Assembly: GCA_946478775.1 (NCBI GenBank) | Contig: CAMLDR010000079.1 | Location: forward strand, 1 to 19,034 | DNA: 19,034 nucleotides | Direction: 5' to 3' | Source of the DNA: an uncultured Flavobacteriales bacterium | GTDB taxonomy: Bacteria > Bacteroidota > Bacteroidia > Flavobacteriales > Crocinitomicaceae | In this document: positions 15,473-19,034 of the stretch, piece by piece | Layout of the letters: each line of letters starts with the position of its first letter | Numbering within the stretch: the first letter of the stretch is position 1 | The notes under the pieces: model-generated | The model's input: the letters and a program-made list of their open reading frames with translations, nothing else | Told to the model about the DNA's origin: nothing | Databases searched by the model: none | Program-made: the position numbers and the translations under genes

Positions 15473-16078
15473 ATGTCACAAGATATTCAAGCAGTTAGCT
15501 ATTGTATTGGTTTAAGCGTAGCAGACAGCCTTTTACAGCAAGATTTGGGTGGGATTGATCCTGCAGTTATGGCAGAAGCAATTTCTGACGTTTTTCAAGG
15601 AAAAACAATGAAGTATTCACCTGAACAGGCGAACGAAATCATTCAGAAATATATCCAGGAAATGACCACTTCAAAATTCGAAGTGTATAAAACGGAAGGT
15701 GAAAAATTCCTTGCAGAGAACGGAAAGAAAGAAGGAGTTACAACAACTGCTTCCGGATTGCAATATGAAGTGGTGGAGCCAGGTAACGGGCCAAAACCTA
15801 CAAGTACCGATACGGTGAATGTTCATTATCATGGAACTTTGATCGACGGAACGGTGTTTGACAGTTCTGTAACCAGAGGAATTCCTGCAACTTTCGGAGT
15901 TCACCAGGTTATTAAGGGATGGACGGAAGCATTGCAACTAATGCCTGTTGGTTCAAAATACCGTTTGTATATTCCCCAAGACCTTGCTTATGGAGCGCAA
16001 CCGCATCCGGGTGGGGCAATTAAGCCGTTTATGGCACTTATTTTTGATGTTGAATTATTAGGAATTGAAAACAATTAA
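15473..16078 (+). CDS. FKBP-type peptidyl-prolyl cis-trans isomerase, cytoplasmic (FklB/Mip-like)
   Basis: It speeds cis-trans turning of X-Pro bonds and acts as a folding helper. The 201-residue protein lacks a signal peptide, so it should be cytoplasmic. Residues ~1-85 are the alpha-helical FKBP N-terminal dimerisation domain (VSYCIGLSVADSL...), linked by a helix to the FKBP_C domain (~95-200). Active-site positions are kept: Tyr in VHYHG, Phe129-Asp130 in TVFDSS, FGV, the VIKGW segment, Tyr in LAYG, and the final FDVELLGI strand. It starts an operon with the FKBP lipoprotein one base downstream, so the same transcript would supply an isomerase inside the cell and a related protein in the envelope. 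Confidence 0.92.
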   Translation: MSQDIQAVSYCIGLSVADSLLQQDLGGIDPAVMAEAISDVFQGKTMKYSPEQANEIIQKYIQEMTTSKFEVYKTEGEKFLAENGKKEGVTTTASGLQYEVVEPGNGPKPTSTDTVNVHYHGTLIDGTVFDSSVTRGIPATFGVHQVIKGWTEALQLMPVGSKYRLYIPQDLAYGAQPHPGGAIKPFMALIFDVELLGIENN

Positions 16079-16079
16079 G

Positions 16080-16997
16080 ATGAAAAAAACACTATTGGCA
16101 TCCCTGCTTTTAGCTTTCACATTTGCGTGTGGTGATGATAAAGAAGGAGGAAAAGTTTTGCCTTTGAATACCCAAAAACAGCAAATTTCCTACCTGATGG
16201 GTGCTGATAATGCAGGACAATTGCTGCAGGACCCGAATTTCGCGAAATACGATAAAGACCAGATCCTGAAAGGATTTGAAGCAGGTTTGGAAAATGAAAA
16301 AGCGTTTGACGCAGCATGTCAGCAATCAATCAAAGATCTTTTAGGTCCCAACCAGCAGGAGTTCAACCAGGCTCATGCAAAAGATGCTTCTTTGTGTATC
16401 GGTAAATTCATCGGCGGTATGTTTAAATCGAGCTGGGTGCAGGCAAAATCCTACAATGAATTTGATAAAGAGTATTTGGTATACGGTTTCAGTTTGGGAT
16501 TGAAGAAGGAAGATACTTTGATCAAAAAGGAATTGAAGGAAACAATGCTGAAAGACTTTATGGTAAAAGTCAATTCACGCGTGATGGCTGAAGTCACTAA
16601 AAAAGAAACAGCGTTCTTTGCTAAAGTAAAAGGAATGGCAGGGATCAAAGAATTGCCAAACGGCTTGTACCTGGAAACGGTTGAGGAAGGAACCGGAGGA
16701 AGTCCAACTGCAACGAGTGATGTAAAAGCACATTATGTTTTAATGAACACGGCAGGAGAGACACTTCAATCATCGATGAACGGACCTCAAATTCCGGTAT
16801 TTAACCTGGGTGGGGTAATTCCAGGCTGGACGATCGGAATTCCATTTATGAAAAAAGGAGGGAAGTACAAATTGTATGTTCCTCAAAACATGGCTTACGG
16901 AAAAGATTCTCCGGACCCGAATACCATTCCGCCATTTTCAACATTGGTTTTCTATGTTGAGCTGATTGATTTCGGACCAATGGGAACAATTAAATAA
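16080..16997 (+). CDS. FKBP-type isomerase-like lipoprotein with altered active site
   Basis: The 305-residue protein begins MKKTLLASLLLAFTFACGDD: a lipoprotein signal peptide with a lipobox ending in FAC (modified Cys at residue 18) followed by Gly-Asp-Asp. It is thus probably anchored in the envelope. An FKBP_N-like helical region (~30-180, with SYLMGADNAGQLL and YGFSLGL) is followed by an FKBP_C domain (~205-302). Compared with the gene upstream, the catalytic Phe-Asp pair is replaced by Leu229-Gln230 (ETLQSS instead of TVFDSS), and Lys in the VIKGW loop is Pro (VIPGW); Tyr in AHY and MAYG remain. Isomerase activity may therefore be weak or absent, with chaperone or binding use left. A TTG start five codons earlier would overlap the upstream gene and is rejected. 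A good terminator follows. Confidence 0.88.
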   Translation: MKKTLLASLLLAFTFACGDDKEGGKVLPLNTQKQQISYLMGADNAGQLLQDPNFAKYDKDQILKGFEAGLENEKAFDAACQQSIKDLLGPNQQEFNQAHAKDASLCIGKFIGGMFKSSWVQAKSYNEFDKEYLVYGFSLGLKKEDTLIKKELKETMLKDFMVKVNSRVMAEVTKKETAFFAKVKGMAGIKELPNGLYLETVEEGTGGSPTATSDVKAHYVLMNTAGETLQSSMNGPQIPVFNLGGVIPGWTIGIPFMKKGGKYKLYVPQNMAYGKDSPDPNTIPPFSTLVFYVELIDFGPMGTIK

Positions 16998-17002
16998 TTT
17001 AA

Positions 17003-17036
17003 GATCCTCTTCGTTTTTCGGAGAGGATTTTTTTTG
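17003..17036 (+). terminator. Terminator of the FKBP operon
   Basis: ATCCTCT (17004-17010) and AGAGGAT (17022-17028) form a stem, extended inward by a T-G pair and CG/CG, and followed by a run of T. It sits just after the lipoprotein stop. Confidence 0.88.
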
Positions 17037-17150
17037 AGATATGATTTGGAACGAGCTTAAAAATCCATTTTTGATGTAATTCCGCAATATTACGTCAGCT
17101 ACTTTAAGTGATTCGACATAATAAATTGTATATGAATGAATTAAAACATT

Positions 17151-17702
17151 ATGCAAGTAAACCAAACAGTATTTGATCAGTTTCCGCTTATTCAGACGGA
17201 AAGACTGCTCCTGAGACAAATCCAATTGAAAGACGCAGTAGAGATTATGCAGATGCGTCAGAATAATCGTGTGAACCAATTCATAACACGAAACAGCATG
17301 ACAGGTATAGAGGCTGCTGAAGAACTCGTGAAAAAGACCGCAGAAGCATTTGAATCGAAAGCCGGAATCGGATGGGCAGGAATACTGAGAGATGGCTCTG
17401 AAATTATTGGTACCTGCGGATTCAACCGGATTGATTACCTGAATAACCGTGCGGAGATTGGCGGCGAGCTTTCCGTGGATTACTGGGGGAAGAATATTGC
17501 TGTGGAAGCCGTAAAAGCAATTGTATCGTTCGGATTTGAAAAAATGAACTTACATGCGATCGAAGCATTTGTTTCACCTGCAAACAGAGGTGCGATTTTC
17601 TTACTGGAATTTTTGGGATTTGAAAAAGAAGCCCACTTCAAAGACCGGATCTGTTTCAATGGAGTTTATTCCGATATGGCTGTTTATACGCTTTTTAAAT
17701 AG
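17151..17702 (+). CDS. RimJ/RimL-type GNAT acetyltransferase
   Basis: The 183-residue protein belongs to the GNAT branch that acetylates protein N-termini or small amines. It opens with the branch hallmark FPLIQTERLLLRQIQLKDA, continues with GWAGILRDGSEIIGTCGF and AEIGGELSVDYWGKNIAVEAVKAIVSFGF (acetyl-CoA loop, here GKNIAVEA instead of the common GKGYATEA), and ends with the NRGAIFLLEFLGFEKEAHFKD block. The specific substrate cannot be read. The ~150-base upstream gap holds no exact TAnnTTTG box; the ATG follows A/T-rich sequence. Its stop codon overlaps the left inverted end of the structured element at 17701-17864. It converges with the barrel-protein gene. Confidence 0.87.
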   Translation: MQVNQTVFDQFPLIQTERLLLRQIQLKDAVEIMQMRQNNRVNQFITRNSMTGIEAAEELVKKTAEAFESKAGIGWAGILRDGSEIIGTCGFNRIDYLNNRAEIGGELSVDYWGKNIAVEAVKAIVSFGFEKMNLHAIEAFVSPANRGAIFLLEFLGFEKEAHFKDRICFNGVYSDMAVYTLFK

Positions 17703-17864
17703 TTCAAATGTTCAAATAGATTTACTTGAATACTTTGAACCGCGTAACGCTTATGCTGACCTTGCTCCACCGTCTGCGTGCCGCTGAAGCTTTAGCAGAG
17801 GCGCAAGTGGTTGCGCGAAGGTGAAGAGCTTCAGCGAAGGCACAGAGTGAAGAAGATTTGAACT
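17701..17864. repeat. 164-base structured intergenic element with inverted ends and nested hairpins
   Basis: AGTTCAAAT (17701-17709) and ATTTGAACT (17856-17864) are perfect 9-bp inverted ends. Inside are CGCTGAAGCT (17782-17791) with AGCTTCAGCG (17827-17836), a perfect 10-bp pair, and within that GCGCAA-GTGG-TTGCGC (17801-17816). The centre is more G/C-rich than the flanks. It fills the whole gap between two convergent genes, so it may act as a bidirectional terminator, or it may be a REP- or MITE-like dispersed repeat; copy number is unknown from this window. Confidence 0.55.
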
Positions 17865-17871
17865 TTTCAAG

Positions 17872-18495
17872 CTAAAGTTTGAAAAAGAAAGCAATCCGGT
17901 AAATCAATGGAATCAACGCACCGGGCGTACCGTCCGCGGTTTGTTTTCTCATAAAATATCCGGGTCTGAACGGACTGTTCGGATGGTTAATCACATCATA
18001 CATGATTCCCACATTTAAGCGGAAGTTCTGCTCTTCACCGAATGCATGTGAAAATCCAAAACCTAGCAAGGCTGTTGGGGCCCAAACTCTTTTCGGAGCG
18101 ATAATTCCGTTGGTATTGCTGAATGGATTGGACAACAATTCAAATTCCAATCCGGCAAATAAATAATTGAAAAACCGGCCGTGAACAAAAGCTCCTCCTC
18201 CATAAACGGAATAGGACCCGGTAAGACCAAACTGTTTGTAGAATGAATAATGATAGCGTGCAGAAGGACCAAAGGAAAGGTATTTGTTGCGGACGATCCC
18301 GAATTTCAAACCGATTCCACCGGTTGCCCCGAAAGTACTGGCAGAGAAATGGATATCTCCCCCGATTTCATTGTACGGAGTGAATTTTTTTTCAGTTGTT
18401 TCTTCTTCGTCATTAATATACAGTTCCGTGTCTTCCTGCGCAAAACTGAAGTGGGTGCTCAAACCAAAAAGAATGAGTAAAAGGAATTGTTTCAT
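17872..18495 (-). CDS. Outer-membrane beta-barrel-like protein of unknown function
   Basis: The 207-residue protein has a Sec signal peptide (MKQFLLLILFGLSTHFSFAQ), then a short acidic linker (EDTELYINDEEETTE). The rest alternates aromatic and polar residues as in beta-barrel strands: GGDIHFSAST, YLSFGPSARYHYSFYK, SYSVYGGGAFVHGRFF, LLGFGFSHAFGE, NFRLNVGIMYDV. It ends in FFFKL, close to the aromatic terminal residue that the Bam machinery recognises. No specific transport or enzyme motif is seen. Its ATG overlaps the stop of the upstream esterase gene by four bases (ATGA), so the two are translationally coupled. Confidence 0.75.
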   Translation of the reverse strand: MKQFLLLILFGLSTHFSFAQEDTELYINDEEETTEKKFTPYNEIGGDIHFSASTFGATGGIGLKFGIVRNKYLSFGPSARYHYSFYKQFGLTGSYSVYGGGAFVHGRFFNYLFAGLEFELLSNPFSNTNGIIAPKRVWAPTALLGFGFSHAFGEEQNFRLNVGIMYDVINHPNSPFRPGYFMRKQTADGTPGALIPLIYRIAFFFKL

Positions 18496-19034
18496 AGGAT
18501 TGCTGTAAGTGTTTCTTTATCAATATCGTGAGTTCCTTCAAAACGGGCAATGTTTATTCCCTTGGATTCGTAATCTGAAATGAGTATTTCCTGGTGTTCT
18601 TTCGGAAAGAATTCATCTTCGGTCCCCAGAACAAAAGTTGTTTTCCTTGCCAGATTCGTATGGGCTTCAACTGCAAGGTCGGGTGGGTAAACACTGGCCC
18701 ATGAGATAAAATGATCGCAGGGAACCTTTCCATTTGCCAGCCAGCGTGCGGCAGTTGCTCCGCCCTGTGAAAAGCCGAGAACGGTAATTTTTTCCGGAGA
18801 GACACTTTTCAGAATCTCTTCATGGAGTAAATCCAGGCTTAGTATGTTCAGACGTATATCTTCTTCCCGCCATTCCTTTGTCATCCAGGATGCACCGACT
18901 CTGCCGGATGTTCCTCGTAAATAAAAACGATGCCGTCCTTCCGGAAAAACGAACAAAATATCCTTTAGCGGGATATCGGAGAATTTTTGACAGAAATATT
19001 CGATCAATTGTCCGTAGCCATGCAAGACATACAT
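18492..19034 (-). CDS. Phospholipase/carboxylesterase-like alpha/beta hydrolase (5' end outside the window)
   Basis: The 180 visible residues belong to the phospholipase/carboxylesterase (YpfH-like) branch of serine hydrolases, which cleave carboxylic esters or thioesters. The oxyanion-side motif VLHGYGQ is at the very start, the nucleophile elbow is GFSQGGATAA, the acid lies in LGTEDEFFP, and the His in EGTHDID. The reading begins with an ATG exactly at the window edge, but family members usually have ~15-30 residues before HGYG, so this Met is probably internal and the gene is cut. It is the first of two overlapping genes, followed by the barrel protein. The substrate is unknown, and no signal peptide can be judged. 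Confidence 0.82.
   Translation of the reverse strand: MYVLHGYGQLIEYFCQKFSDIPLKDILFVFPEGRHRFYLRGTSGRVGASWMTKEWREEDIRLNILSLDLLHEEILKSVSPEKITVLGFSQGGATAARWLANGKVPCDHFISWASVYPPDLAVEAHTNLARKTTFVLGTEDEFFPKEHQEILISDYESKGINIARFEGTHDIDKETLTAIL

Overview
The window looks like chromosomal DNA of a Bacteroidota bacterium, most likely a flavobacterium-like organism. The evidence is a 1120-residue secreted protein with a type IX secretion (type B) sorting domain, a TPR/SpoIIE-phosphatase sensor, MetX and a MetZ-like sulfhydrylase encoded with homoserine dehydrogenase, several promoters with the Bacteroidota -7 box TAnnTTTG, and A/T-rich rather than Shine-Dalgarno leaders. Placing it near Fluviicola/Crocinitomicaceae is only a guess from gene style.

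Positions 1 to about 235 do not fit the rest. Read on the minus strand they translate, in one frame broken by two stops, into the zinc-knuckle (zf-RVT) tail of a plant LINE-type retrotransposon. This is fused to the first ~21 codons of a bacterial membrane acyltransferase. It is best read as a chimeric contig end containing plant DNA, which would suggest a plant-associated metagenome. From 297 onward the sequence is bacterial: lhgO (395-1606), a ~400-base gap, a small secreted protein (2010-2432), the giant adhesin-like protein (2498-5860), a strong terminator, yaaA (5980-6744), sdaA (6905-8329), and the convergent TPR-SpoIIE phosphatase (8450-10558).

The centrepiece is the methionine operon metX-hom-osmC-metZ (10978-14854). 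The four genes are separated by 1 base or overlap, and the operon ends in a near-perfect 21-bp hairpin terminator. Its ~310-base leader carries a promoter, a SAM-I-type riboswitch (10692-10825) and then, nine bases later, an unannotated 33-codon ORF (10834-10935) ending in Met and six consecutive Cys codons before the stop. The first part of that poly-Cys tract is also the 5' arm of a perfect 11-bp inverted repeat whose 3' arm lies just upstream of the metX start. This looks like a cysteine-sensing leader peptide stacked behind a SAM riboswitch, so metX would respond to both sulfur amino acid branches. The encoded enzymes make homoserine (Hom), acetylate it (MetX) and exchange the acetyl group for sulfide (MetZ-like). 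An OsmC-type thiol peroxidase is co-translated with them.

After the operon come a GNAT acetyltransferase with a possibly leaderless start, a two-gene FKBP operon (cytoplasmic fklB-like, then a lipoprotein whose active-site Phe-Asp is replaced by Leu-Gln), a RimJ/RimL-like acetyltransferase, a 164-base element with inverted ends and nested hairpins filling a convergent gap, an outer-membrane-barrel-like protein, and a carboxylesterase cut by the window end.
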